The position numbers were made by a program, and so were the translations under genes. A DNA stretch of 64,000 nucleotides, from NCBI GenBank assembly GCA_024235595.1, contig JACKMC010000002.1, forward strand, positions 248,001-312,000, read 5' to 3'. Position 1 is the first letter of the stretch; every line of letters begins with the position of its first letter. Below are positions 27,674-36,954 of the stretch, one piece after another. The stretch comes from Zoogloeaceae bacterium (GTDB lineage: Bacteria; Pseudomonadota; Gammaproteobacteria; Burkholderiales; Rhodocyclaceae). The notes beneath the pieces were generated by a model, which did not search any database, had not been told where the DNA came from, and saw only the letters and a program-made list of their open reading frames with translations.

Positions 27674-28717
27674 TCAGCCGATGAAGTTGTCTTTGTTCTG
27701 GGCCCGAATCTTCGCTTCGGACGACGAGACCATGTTTCGACGCACCAGATCGGCGAGGCACTGGTCGAGGGTCTGCATGCCGACCGACTGGCCGGTCTGA
27801 ATCGCGGAATACATCTGGGCGATCTTGTTCTCCCGGATCAGGTTGCGGATCGCCGGCGTGCCGATCATGATCTCGTGGGCGGCGACGCGCCCCTGGCCAT
27901 CCTTGGTCTTGAGCAGGGTCTGCGAAATCACCGCGCGCAGCGATTCCGAGAGCATCGATCGGACCATGTCCTTCTCCGCCGCGGGGAAGACATCGACGAT
28001 GCGGTCGATGGTCTTGGCCGCGGAGGAGGTGTGCAGCGTTCCGAACACAAGGTGACCGGTCTCCGCCGCGGTCAGGGCGAGACGGATGGTCTCGAGGTCG
28101 CGCATCTCGCCGACCAGGATGACGTCCGGATCCTCGCGCAGCGCCGAGCGCAAGGCGTTGCTGAACGACAGCGTCTGCGGTCCGACCTCGCGCTGGTTGA
28201 TGAGGCAGCGCTTCGCCTCGTGAACGAACTCGATCGGATCCTCGACGGTGAGGATATGGCCGTAGTGGTTTTCGTTCACATAGTCGACGATGGCCGCGAG
28301 GGTGGTCGATTTGCCCGAGCCGGTCGGTCCGGTGACCAGCACGATGCCGCGGGGTTGCTCCGCGATCTCCTTGAATATCTTCGGTGCATTGAGATCCTCG
28401 AGCGACAGCACCTTCGAGGGAATCGTACGGAACACCGCGCCGGCGCCGCGGTTCTGGTTGAAGGCGTTGACCCGGAAGCGCGCCAGGTTCGGCACCGCAA
28501 ACGAGAAATCGCACTCCAGGTGTTCCTCGTAGTGTTTGCGCTGGCCGTCGTTCATGATGTCGTACACCATGGCATGGACGTCCTTGTGCTCCATGGGCGG
28601 CAGATTGATCCGCCGCACATCGCCATGTACCCGGATCATTGGTGGGAGTCCGGCCGAGAGGTGAAGGTCGGACGCTTTGTTCTTGACGGAGAAGGCGAGC
28701 AGTTCAGTGATGTCCAT
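27674..28717 (-). CDS. pilT: Pilus retraction ATPase PilT
   Basis: A 347-residue protein, standard length. Start MDITELLAFSVKNKASDLHL, Walker A GPTGSGKSTT, Asp box VEDPIEFVH, Walker B LVGEMRDLETI, and His box AETGHLVFGTLHTSSAAKT. The C-terminal AIRNLIRE retraction helix is present. It disassembles type IV pili for twitching and DNA uptake. It is divergent from yggS, 89 bases apart. Confidence 0.97.
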   Translation of the reverse strand: MDITELLAFSVKNKASDLHLSAGLPPMIRVHGDVRRINLPPMEHKDVHAMVYDIMNDGQRKHYEEHLECDFSFAVPNLARFRVNAFNQNRGAGAVFRTIPSKVLSLEDLNAPKIFKEIAEQPRGIVLVTGPTGSGKSTTLAAIVDYVNENHYGHILTVEDPIEFVHEAKRCLINQREVGPQTLSFSNALRSALREDPDVILVGEMRDLETIRLALTAAETGHLVFGTLHTSSAAKTIDRIVDVFPAAEKDMVRSMLSESLRAVISQTLLKTKDGQGRVAAHEIMIGTPAIRNLIRENKIAQMYSAIQTGQSVGMQTLDQCLADLVRRNMVSSSEAKIRAQNKDNFIG

Positions 28718-28806
28718 GGTCGGCTGGTCTTGTTGTCGGGCGGGAAAGATGATTATCGACCGGGTGATATACTTTTTGAGGCCCGACCGGCTTTATTCTT
28801 CACAAT

Positions 28807-29502
28807 ATGACAAGAATCGCAGAGAACTTGCAAGCCGTAAGGGCGCGTATCGCCGCGGCTGCCTTGGCCGCGGGGCGGCTCCCCGATGACGTGGCGTTGC
28901 TGGCGGTGAGCAAGACATGGCCGGCCGAATGCGTTGCCGAGGCGGCCGCATGCGGGCAGCGCGCCTTTGGCGAGAATTACGTGCAGGAGGCAGTGGACAA
29001 GATTGCTGCGCTTGCCGGGCTCGGCCTCGAATGGCATTTCATCGGCCCGATCCAGAGCAACAAGACGCGTCCGCTGGCAGAGCATTTCGACTGGGTACAC
29101 TCGGTGGATCGCTTCAGGGTCGCCGCGCGGCTGTCGGCGCAGCGCCCCGTGCCGCTGGGCCCCCTGAACGTTTGCCTGCAGGTCAATGTGAGCGGCGAGG
29201 CCAGCAAGAGCGGGGTCTCGCCGGCCGACCTCCCGGCCTTGGCCGAGGCCGTCGCGGCGCTCCCGCGGCTGCGCCTGCGCGGCCTGATGTGTATCCCTGA
29301 GCCTACGGACGATGTGGCTTTGCTGCGAAGCCGCTTCGCGCTGTTGCGCGAGTTGAGCGAAGCGACGCGGATCAGGGGGATTGCGGCGGATACCTTGTCC
29401 ATGGGCATGTCCCACGACGTCGAGGAGGCGGTTGCCGAGGGCGCGACGATGGTGCGGGTCGGCACCGCCATCTTCGGTGAGCGAACACGGCGGCCGGTTT
29501 GA
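28807..29502 (+). CDS. yggS: PLP homeostasis protein (YggS/PROSC family)
   Basis: A 231-residue TIM-barrel PLP-binding protein. PLP lysine is Lys36 in LLAVSKTWPAE. Other motifs are FGENYVQEA, WHFIGPIQSNK, LQVNVSGEASKSG and SMGMSHDVEEAV. It controls pyridoxal 5'-phosphate supply. The order yggS-proC-yggT-yggU is common in Proteobacteria. Confidence 0.95.
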   Translation: MTRIAENLQAVRARIAAAALAAGRLPDDVALLAVSKTWPAECVAEAAACGQRAFGENYVQEAVDKIAALAGLGLEWHFIGPIQSNKTRPLAEHFDWVHSVDRFRVAARLSAQRPVPLGPLNVCLQVNVSGEASKSGVSPADLPALAEAVAALPRLRLRGLMCIPEPTDDVALLRSRFALLRELSEATRIRGIAADTLSMGMSHDVEEAVAEGATMVRVGTAIFGERTRRPV

Positions 29503-29503
29503 C

Positions 29504-29550
29504 GGGAAATGAGAAATGACCGCCCAGGACGGGCGGCCATTTCCCATTCC
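29504..29550. repeat. Imperfect inverted repeat between yggS and proC
   Basis: The core pairs CCGCCC with GGGCGG around AGGAC and extends with few mismatches as GAGAAATGA / CCATTTCCC. A near repeat of the outer GGGAAATG arm flanks it. There is no T-run, so it may be an mRNA processing or stability element. Confidence 0.5.
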
Positions 29551-29567
29551 CTGTGTTGGACAATGAA

Positions 29568-30380
29568 ATGAAGATCACTTTTCTGGGCGGCGGCAACATG
29601 GCGGCCGCGCTGGTGAGCGGAATGCTTGCGAAGGGCCATCCGCCCGATGGAATCTGCGTGATTGAACTGTCGGCGCAGAATCGCGAGCGGCTCTCGGATC
29701 GATACGGAGTGCGCGCGATAGAGGCGGCCGACGATGCCGCGCTCGATTGCGCGGTGTTCATTCTTGCCGTCAAGCCGCAGCAGATGAAGGCGGCGCTTAC
29801 GCCGCTGGCGGGGCGACTGGGCGGGGCGGTGGTGGTGAGTATTGCCGCAGGGCTGCGTGTGACGGTCATCAAGCGCTGGCTTGGCGGACATTCTCGCGTG
29901 GTGCGTTGCATGCCCAACACGCCGGCGCTGATCGGCGCCGGGATTACGGGCCTGTATGCGGAGCCGGCGGTCGATGCGGCAGGTCGCGAGGCTGCGGAAA
30001 CCGTCCTTGGCGCAGTGGGTGCCACCGTGTGGGTGGAGGACGAGCCGCAGATCGACGGTGTGACGGCGGTCTCGGGCAGTGGTCCTGCCTACGTGTTCAA
30101 TTTCATCGAGGCGCTCGAAGCGGCGGCGCTGGAGCAGGGGTTCGACGCCCGCACCGCCCGCCGGCTCGCGCTCGAGACCGTGCTTGGCGCCGCCAAGCTC
30201 GCCGCGGCCAGCGAAGACAGCCCCGCGACGCTGCGCGAACGGGTTACCTCCAAGGGCGGAACGACCGAAGCTGCGCTCAAGGTGCTGGCGGCGCACGATC
30301 TCGTCGGTGCCGTCGGCGAGGCGGTAGCGGCCGCCGCGCAGCGCGGGCGGGAACTCGGCGACTCGCTGGGTCGGGACTGA
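29568..30380 (+). CDS. proC: Pyrroline-5-carboxylate reductase
   Basis: A 270-residue enzyme for the last step of proline synthesis. N-terminal Rossmann motif ITFLGGGNMAAALVSGM, VKPQQMKAALTPL, RCMPNTPALIGAGITGLY, and the C-terminal ALEQGFDARTARRLALETVLGAA with TSKGGTTEAAL are all as expected. The ATG at 29568 gives MKITFLGGG in register with the family; a weak GTG or TTG upstream would add 4-5 residues. Confidence 0.96.
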   Translation: MKITFLGGGNMAAALVSGMLAKGHPPDGICVIELSAQNRERLSDRYGVRAIEAADDAALDCAVFILAVKPQQMKAALTPLAGRLGGAVVVSIAAGLRVTVIKRWLGGHSRVVRCMPNTPALIGAGITGLYAEPAVDAAGREAAETVLGAVGATVWVEDEPQIDGVTAVSGSGPAYVFNFIEALEAAALEQGFDARTARRLALETVLGAAKLAAASEDSPATLRERVTSKGGTTEAALKVLAAHDLVGAVGEAVAAAAQRGRELGDSLGRD

Positions 30381-30395
30381 ACGGGAGCCAATCGA

Positions 30396-30974
30396 ATGTT
30401 GTCGAGTCTGCTGATCTTCATACTCAACGCGGTGACGAGTTTCTTTACCATGATGCTGCTCGCCCGCTTTTTCATGCAGTGGCAGCGGATTTCATTCAGG
30501 AATCAGCTCGGGCAGTTCATCACGACGACCACGGACTGGCTCGTGCTGCCGCTGCGCCGCGTGATTCCCGGGCTCTTCGGCCTCGACATTGCCAGCCTGC
30601 TGCCCGCTTGGGCCTTGCAGGCGTTGATGGTGTTCGTCGAATTCGCGTTGCGCGGACTGGAGTTCGGAGGCAATCCGCTCGGTGTGCTGCTGGGTGTCTG
30701 GGGGATCGGGCTGGTCGAACTGGCGCGGATGATGGTGTACCTGTTGATCGCGATCGTGCTGGTTTCGGCGGTGCTTTCGTGGGTGAATCCGTACGCGCCG
30801 GTCGCACCGGTGATCAACGCGCTGGCCGACCCCTTCCTGCGGCCGATTCGCAAGGTGGTGCCGCTGATAGCGAACGTCGATCTCTCGCCGCTGGTACTGT
30901 TGCTGTTGCTTCAGATTGTGTTGATGGCGCTCGGCGGCTTTCAGGGCGCCTTCCTGCCCTTGATGATCGGCTGA
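30396..30974 (+). CDS. yggT: YggT-family membrane protein
   Basis: A 192-residue inner-membrane protein with the two repeated YGGT segments (LARFFMQWQRISFRNQLGQF, then VLSWVNPYAPVAPVINALAD), each followed by a hydrophobic helix pair. Family function is poorly known; it has been linked to osmotic and ion balance and to division-plane factors. It follows proC by 15 bases. Confidence 0.9.
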   Translation: MLSSLLIFILNAVTSFFTMMLLARFFMQWQRISFRNQLGQFITTTTDWLVLPLRRVIPGLFGLDIASLLPAWALQALMVFVEFALRGLEFGGNPLGVLLGVWGIGLVELARMMVYLLIAIVLVSAVLSWVNPYAPVAPVINALADPFLRPIRKVVPLIANVDLSPLVLLLLLQIVLMALGGFQGAFLPLMIG

Positions 30975-30982
30975 TCGCGGCA

Positions 30983-31312
30983 GTGGACGAATGGCTGCAG
31001 CAAAGGGCCGACGGGGCGTGGGTGCTGAGTCTGCACGTCCAGCCGAACGCCCGCAAGACCGAGTTCTGCGGACTGCACGGGGGCGCCATGAAGTTGCGCC
31101 TGGCGGCGCCGCCTGTGGATGGGAAGGCGAATGCGGCGCTGCTCGCGTTCATTGCGCGCTTTTTCGGCCTGGCCAAGAACCGGGTCGAGTTGCTTGCCGG
31201 AGAAGCGAGCCGGTCCAAGCGAGTCTGCCTGCATGGGCCGGACGATGAGGCGCTGGCCAGGCTCAGGCTGCTCGCCGTTGAGGGCGCTGGGCGCACCGCC
31301 CAACGGCGCTGA
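30983..31312 (+). CDS. yggU: YggU/DUF167 family protein
   Basis: About 109 residues with the family core LHVQPNARKTEFCGLHGGAM, LRLAAPPVDGKANAALLAFI and GEASRSKRVCLHG. The start is a GTG at 30983, 8 bases after the yggT stop, with no strong ribosome-binding site, so coupled translation with yggT is likely. Function unknown. Confidence 0.85.
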   Translation: MDEWLQQRADGAWVLSLHVQPNARKTEFCGLHGGAMKLRLAAPPVDGKANAALLAFIARFFGLAKNRVELLAGEASRSKRVCLHGPDDEALARLRLLAVEGAGRTAQRR

Positions 31313-31344
31313 GGAATTCGCGGCTTCCCTTTTCTTCGGTATGT

Positions 31345-31410
31345 ACAAAAAAAGACCCGAGCCCTGGGGCTCGGGTTCAATCCACACCAAAGGAGGAGGG
31401 TGGAGGAGAC
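31345..31410 (-). repeat. 66-bp direct repeat, copy 1 (hairpin with T-tract on the minus strand)
   Basis: Identical to copy 2. Each copy has an A7 run, the hairpin CCCGAGCC-ctg-GGGCTCGGG, a spacer, and a purine run ACCAAAGGAGGAGGGTGG. Read on the minus strand the hairpin is followed by a T7 tract, so it can act as an intrinsic terminator. Read on the plus strand the AGGAGG looks like a ribosome-binding site but no open frame follows. Confidence 0.8.
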
Positions 31411-31669
31411 GGATCCAACGATACTCTTCGGCCGATTGCGGTGCAATACACGAATTATTCAATATCCATGAAAAGGAACGTTCGTTCTATTTCAATATAT
31501 TGAATTAGATGGACATTTCTATAATTTCGAGAGAATTATGGAAGTTGTGCATGGCACCATAATTAAAATTTATGGTGTACGCCTTCGATCCCCCACCTCG
31601 CAAGCAGGTCGTCATTCGAGCGGCGCCGACAAGGTGTGTGCCGGCTTCGACGCGATCTCCCGGACGCGG

Positions 31670-31735
31670 ACAAAAAAAGACCCGAGCCCTGGGGCTCGGG
31701 TTCAATCCACACCAAAGGAGGAGGGTGGAGGAGAC
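31670..31735 (-). repeat. 66-bp direct repeat, copy 2
   Basis: A perfect copy of 31345-31410, 325 bases away in the same orientation. Immediately downstream, a weaker match (GCAATAC..GAA) suggests the original duplication was somewhat longer. It lies 340 bases beyond the yqaA stop, so as a minus-strand terminator it would serve yqaA. Confidence 0.8.
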
Positions 31736-32075
31736 AGGTTCATCTTAGCGCCGAGTTTGGTGCGACGCAATACGAACAAACGTTTTATTTTGTTAAAACA
31801 AACGATCTATTCAATGTAACTTGCTGTTGTATAACAGGATTATGTTGATTTTCGGAAAGGCATTCAATTTGTGCATGACAACATGCGCTGCCTTGATCGC
31901 GGCCCGACGTGGCTTTCTTGACGGATGCAGGTAGGCGGGGGGCGTTGCCGATCACCGTCGCCTGGTCGAGCGCAACCCGGCGGCCATGAGAATGGCGACA
32001 GGGCGGAGGGCGCCCGGGGCACTGCCGGTGTGCCCCCCACTACGCGGGTCCGGCGCAAGAGCGGCGCGGCGGCTT

Positions 32076-32654
32076 TCAGTGACTGAAGAGGTAGGCGCCG
32101 ACGCCCACGATTGCAACCGCCGCCCAGCCGAGGCGGTCGACATAGCGGAAGAGCACCGCTTCCATCTTCGCGCCGCCGCGCTTCATCAACGCCGCGACCA
32201 GGAAGAAACGGGCGCCCCGGCCGACGAGCGAAGCCAGCGCAAAGGGCAGCAAGGACATCGAAAGCGTTCCCGCCGCGATCGTGAAGACCTTGTAGGGTAT
32301 CGGCGAAAAGCCGGCGACGAAGATTGCCCACACGCCCCACTTGCTGAACCACTCGGTCGCAGCCAGATAGCTGGCCCAGTATCGCGATTCGCGCAGCATC
32401 GGCTCGATGGTCTCGAAAGCGAAACTGCCAATCAGGTAGCCGAACAGCCCGCCGATGACCGAAGCGAGGGTCGTGATCAGCGCGAGTCGGTACGCCCGGG
32501 CCGGCGAGGCGAGGCTCATCGGCGCAAGCATCACGTCGGGCGGAATCGGAAAGAAAGAGGACTCCGCGAAACTCAGGGCGCCGAGATACCAGGGTGCGTT
32601 CGGATGTCGCGACCAGCGCAGGACGCGTTGGTAAAGCGGCGAAAAGATCTTCAT
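32076..32654 (-). CDS. yqaA: DedA/YqaA-family membrane protein
   Basis: A 192-residue SNARE-associated DedA-fold protein of the YqaA type. Features are ALSFAESSFFPIPPDVMLAPM near residue 30, a mid-region WAIFVAGFSPIPYKVFTIAAG, and GRGARFFLVAALMKR. DedA proteins are implicated in lipid flipping and membrane homeostasis. It lies 68 bases downstream of pyrX in the same direction and may share its transcript. Confidence 0.88.
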   Translation of the reverse strand: MKIFSPLYQRVLRWSRHPNAPWYLGALSFAESSFFPIPPDVMLAPMSLASPARAYRLALITTLASVIGGLFGYLIGSFAFETIEPMLRESRYWASYLAATEWFSKWGVWAIFVAGFSPIPYKVFTIAAGTLSMSLLPFALASLVGRGARFFLVAALMKRGGAKMEAVLFRYVDRLGWAAVAIVGVGAYLFSH

Positions 32655-32722
32655 TGGGATACTTTGTGTGGGGTCGATGCAGCCTGGATGGGCCTGCAGT
32701 GCCGGCAGGCCGCGTATGGGGG

Positions 32723-34003
32723 TCAGGTCGGTGCAAACATCACCTGGCCTTCCACCAGGGTATAGCGAACTTCGCCGGGCAGTTCCAGCCCGAGGAAGGG
32801 CGTGTTCTTGCCCTGGCTGCGAAGCCGCGCCCGCGACACCGTGACGTACGCCTCGGGATCGAAGATGCAGACGTCGGCCCGGGCGTTGACCGAAAGGTGG
32901 CCGCCCTTCTGGCTGCCGATGATGCGCGCCGAGTCCGAGGTGACGCAGGCAAGCGCCTTGACGAGCGGGGTGCGCGTCTCCTGCGCCCACTTGAGTGTCA
33001 GCGGCAATAGCAGTTCGAGGCCTGTTGCGCCGGGCTCCGCTTCGGCAAACGGGCACTGCTTGGCATCGTCGTCCACCGGCGTATGGTTGGAGCACAGCGC
33101 GTTGATCTCGCCATCGACAAGGCCCTGACGCAGGGCCTCGCGGTCACGCTGGGTCCGCAGCGGCGGAACCAGATGGCAATTCGGGTTGAAATAGCCGATG
33201 TCCATCTCGGAAAGGTGAAGGTGATTGATCGAGACATCGCAGGTGATGTCCACGCCTTCCTTGCGGGCCCACTTGATCATCTTCAGGCCTTCGGCGCTGG
33301 ACAGGCGGGTGACGTGCAGTTTCGCGCCGGTGATGCGGGCCAGTTCGATGTGGGTGTAGAGGCCGATCGTCTCCGCCGCGGTTGGAATCCCCGCAAGGCC
33401 GAGCCGTGCGGCGACTTCGCCATCGTGGGCGACGCCGCCGCGCGCGAGGAATGGCGCCACCGGCTGCATCCACACGCGAAAGCCGAAGGTGGCGGCATAC
33501 TGCATCGCTCTCATCAGCACGATGTTGTCGATGATCGGCGTATTGGCCTGGCTGAAGGCCACGCAGCCGGCTTCGACCAGCTCGGCCATTTCGGACAAGC
33601 GTTCTCCCTTGAGCCCGATGGTGAGGGCGCCGACCGGGTAGACATGAGCGCGGTTGAGCTTCTTGGCGCGGTAACAGAGCATCTCGACGAGGCCGGGTTC
33701 GTCGAGCACCGGGTCGGTGTCGGGCGGGATTGCCAGGCTGGTCACGCCGCCGGCCATCGCGGCCTCCATTTCCGATTCGAGGGTGGCGCGGTACTCGAAA
33801 CCCGGCTCGCGCAGGCGCGCGGCAAGGTCCACCAGGCCCGGGCATACCACGAGGCCCGCGGCGTCGATCGTTCGATCGGCGGCAAAACCCTCGGGGGCCT
33901 TGCCCACGCCCGTGATCAGTCCGTCGGCGATGTAAAGGTCGCTCGTCGCGTCGAGCTGGTTCGCCGGGTCGATCAGCCGGCCGTTGGCAATGCGAATTCT
34001 CAT
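32723..34003 (-). CDS. pyrX: Dihydroorotase-like protein PyrX (catalytically inactive type)
   Basis: A 426-residue amidohydrolase-fold protein at the 3' end of the pyr cluster. In active dihydroorotase the first metal motif is Asp-x-His-x-His before Arg-Glu-Pro. Here residues 59-66 read DLAARLRE, so both histidines are replaced (Ala61, Arg63). Later signatures (SNHTPVDDDAKQ, DVCIFDPEA) are kept. This is the known PyrC' situation in Pseudomonas and relatives, where the protein is needed structurally for the aspartate transcarbamoylase complex and an active DHOase is encoded elsewhere. It starts one base after the pyrB stop. Confidence 0.9.
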   Translation of the reverse strand: MRIRIANGRLIDPANQLDATSDLYIADGLITGVGKAPEGFAADRTIDAAGLVVCPGLVDLAARLREPGFEYRATLESEMEAAMAGGVTSLAIPPDTDPVLDEPGLVEMLCYRAKKLNRAHVYPVGALTIGLKGERLSEMAELVEAGCVAFSQANTPIIDNIVLMRAMQYAATFGFRVWMQPVAPFLARGGVAHDGEVAARLGLAGIPTAAETIGLYTHIELARITGAKLHVTRLSSAEGLKMIKWARKEGVDITCDVSINHLHLSEMDIGYFNPNCHLVPPLRTQRDREALRQGLVDGEINALCSNHTPVDDDAKQCPFAEAEPGATGLELLLPLTLKWAQETRTPLVKALACVTSDSARIIGSQKGGHLSVNARADVCIFDPEAYVTVSRARLRSQGKNTPFLGLELPGEVRYTLVEGQVMFAPT

Positions 34004-34004
34004 T

Positions 34005-34956
34005 TCAGCTTCCTGCGAGCATGCTCATCACGGCCATGCGGACCGCGATACCAAAGGTGACCTGAGGCAGGATGACGGCCTGGCCGCCATCGGCAACCGC
34101 CGAATCGATCTCGACGCCACGGTTCATGGGGCCGGGGTGCATGACGATCGCGTCCGCCCTGGCCTCGGCCAGCTTTTCTGCGGTGAGGCCCCATACCTTG
34201 AAGAATTCCTGCGGGCTCGGCAGCAGCGCGCCATTCATCCGCTCGTTCTGGAGGCGCAGCATCATCACCACGTCCACATCCTTGAGCCCCGCCTGCATGT
34301 CGTGGAAGACCCGCACGCCCATGCGCTCGACGTCGGTCGGCAGCAGTGTCTTCGGCGCGATGACCCTCACTTCCGGGACGCCCAGGGTGGTCAGCGCGGC
34401 GATCTGCGAGCGGGCGACCCGCGAATGCAGCACGTCGCCGACGATCGCCACCACAAGGTTGTGGAACTCCTTCTTGTAGTGGCGGATGGTAAACATGTCG
34501 AGCAGCCCTTGGGTGGGGTGGGCATGCCGTCCGTCGCCGGCATTCACCACATGGATGTGGTGGCGGGCGGTGTTGTGCAGGTGGTCGGCGATGAGGTAGG
34601 GCGCGCCGCTCGATTCATGGCGCACCACGAACATGTCGGCCTGCATCGCGCACAGGTTGTCCACCGTGTCGAGCAGCGTTTCCCCCTTCTTGGTCGAGGA
34701 GGTCGCGACGTTGAGGTTGATCACGTCTGCGGAAAGCCGCTTGGCTGCGATCTCGAAGGTCGTGCGGGTGCGGGTGGAGTTCTCGAAGAAGACGTTGAAG
34801 ACGCTCTTGCCACGCAGCAACGGCAGCTTCTTGACCTCGCGCTCGGCGACCTCGGTGAAGGGCTCGGCGGTGTCGAGGATGGCCGTCAGGACGCTCTTGG
34901 GCAGACCGTCGAGCGAGAGCAGGTGCTGCAGTTCGCCGTGTCCGTTGAGTTGCGGG

Positions 34957-34964
<8 letters not shown>
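34005..34964 (-). CDS. pyrB: Aspartate carbamoyltransferase catalytic chain
   Basis: A 319-residue enzyme making carbamoyl aspartate, the committed step of pyrimidine synthesis. The carbamoyl-phosphate site NVFFENSTRTRTTFE is intact, as are the 80s-loop region SSTKKGETL, the HPTQGLLDMFTIR segment and MHPGPMNRGVEI. No regulatory pyrI is nearby, as expected for the class with a PyrX partner. Its start overlaps the pyrR end. Confidence 0.97.
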
Positions 34965-35443
<479 letters not shown>

Positions 35444-35457
<14 letters not shown>

Positions 35458-35920
35458 GGTGCGTTGCGTCCAGAAAATGTTGCAGGATGAGTTGTGCGGC
35501 GACCGCATCGAGCACGGCTTTGCGATTCTGCCAGTGTTTCTTGCCCGCGCTGCGAAGTTCCGCGTCCGCCTCGGCCGAGCTGAAGCGCTCGTCGACGAGG
35601 GCGACGGGAATATCGAAGCGGCCGTGCAGCTGGTTGGCGAAGCGTCGGCAGCGCCGGGTCAGCGCATGCTCGGCGCCGTCGGGAGAGGTCGGCAGGCCGA
35701 CGACCAGGCCCACCGCCTGCCATTCGGCGACCAACGCCTCGATGCGCTCGAAGCGCGCGGCGTTCGCTTCGGCCGAGATCGTTTCCAGGGGGTGCGCCTT
35801 GCCCGTCTCGAGCTCTCCCGAGGCGACACCGATGCGCGCCAGGCCGAAATCGAAACCCAGTAGCGTGCCGTGCCCCCGGGGGAAAAAACCCGCGGTGCCG
35901 ACGATCTCGGGCTCAGGCAT
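35444..35920 (-). CDS. ruvX: Holliday junction resolvase-like protein RuvX/YqgF
   Basis: A 158-residue RNase H-fold nuclease. Motifs are LLGFDFGLARIGVA, LVVGLPTSPDGAEHALT, VALVDERFSSAEAD and DAVAAQLILQHFLD, with acidic catalytic residues present. It is thought to process 16S rRNA ends and possibly recombination intermediates. The ATG at 35920 overlaps the algH stop. Confidence 0.93.
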
Positions 35921-36488
35921 GGCCGGCGACATCGGAGAGCTTCGCATAGTCGATGCCCAGCAGCTGCATGGTGGCGGCGAAGCGTTCTTCGGGAGGCGTG
36001 TCGAAAACGATCGCCATGTCGGCAGGGACGGTCAGCCATGCGTTCTCTGCCAGTTCCTGTTCGAGTTGCCCTGCCGACCATCCGGCATAGCCAAGGGCCA
36101 CCAGCACCTCGTGCGGCTCGCCAGCGCTGCCCAGGGCCTGCAGGATATCCTTGGAACTCGTCATCGCGACATCTTCGGCGACCTGCAGGCTCGAGTGCCA
36201 CTCGCCCACCGGGCGATGCAGCACGAAACCGCGATCGGTCTGCACCGGACCACCGAAGAATACCGGCAGGCCGGCGATGTCGGGCGACGTCAGGGGCAAG
36301 TCGATGCGTTCGAAGAGCGCCGCGAGCGTCATGTCGATCGGGCGGTTCACGATGATGCCCAGCGCACCCTGATCGTTGTGCTCGGCAATGTAGGTCACCG
36401 TGCGCGCGAAGTTCGGGTCGGCCATGGCAGGCATGGCGAGCAGGAAGTGATGGGTGAGATTGCTGGTCTGGCTGATCATGGCGCTCAT
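35913..36488 (-). CDS. algH: AlgH/YqgE family protein (UPF0301)
   Basis: A 191-residue cytoplasmic protein. It has the family stretches THHFLLAMPAMADPNFARTV, GALGIIVNRPIDMTL, VFFGGPVQTDRGFVLH and ALGYAGWSAGQLEQEL. Function is unclear; in Pseudomonas it was named for an alginate effect. It is the first gene of the algH-ruvX-pyrR-pyrB-pyrX unit. Confidence 0.95.
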   Translation of the reverse strand: MSAMISQTSNLTHHFLLAMPAMADPNFARTVTYIAEHNDQGALGIIVNRPIDMTLAALFERIDLPLTSPDIAGLPVFFGGPVQTDRGFVLHRPVGEWHSSLQVAEDVAMTSSKDILQALGSAGEPHEVLVALGYAGWSAGQLEQELAENAWLTVPADMAIVFDTPPEERFAATMQLLGIDYAKLSDVAGHA

Positions 36489-36954
36489 TTTACGCCAAGC
36501 TCCGGCCGAGCGTTGCGGACCCGGATGTCTTTCGCGCCCGCGCTTTGCCGGGCCCGGTCAGTGCATCGCACGCACCCGCCCGGGCAGCCAGTTCGCTGCC
36601 GGCGGGAGCAGCCATGAACGATCGGACGAGGCCTGGCCCCGCCATCGGCGGCGGCAGGAAAACCGATTCATGCATCGAGCTGTCCGCTCATGAGCATTTG
36701 GCGGACGATTGCGAGGTCGCGATTGCAGTGCAGGCGGGACCGAAGTCCATGGGAGTGGCGGCCCATGCCGCTTCTTCCCGCCCGACAGCCGATAGCCGCC
36801 TGGACGCGCCTCAAAACCTGTGGCTGCGGCGTTGCGGAACCTTCGCCGCGGCCGGCGGGTCTGCACAGCCTGTGCCCGCTCGGTCGGCACGCGCATCATC
36901 CCGGTGCGGCCGACGGCCATCGTCTCGAACCCATGTCACGGGAGGTCATTCATC
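36489..36954. other. Gap between divergent algH and photolyase genes
   Basis: About 466 bases with short open frames but nothing I recognise as a gene. It should hold the promoter for the pyrimidine unit and for the photolyase gene, with a GGGAGG ribosome-binding site at 36940-36945. Confidence 0.4.

Larger units (their letters stand above)
31313..32075. other. AT-rich convergent intergenic region
   Basis: About 760 bases without a credible gene, and much richer in A and T than the surroundings between about 31430 and 31880. It contains the two copies of the 66-bp repeat (listed below), a 14-bp palindrome TTCAATATATTGAA (31491-31504), and a palindrome ACCATAA-ttaaaat-TTATGGT (near 31556-31576). 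The low-GC core could be foreign DNA or a bent regulatory tract. Confidence 0.6.

Noticed and set aside
31313..32075. Small genes in the AT-rich intergenic region
   Set aside because: Frames begin or end inside the 66-bp repeat and encode low-complexity peptides.
36690..36954. Short open frames in the algH-photolyase gap
   Set aside because: No ribosome-binding site, no motif and no coding composition.
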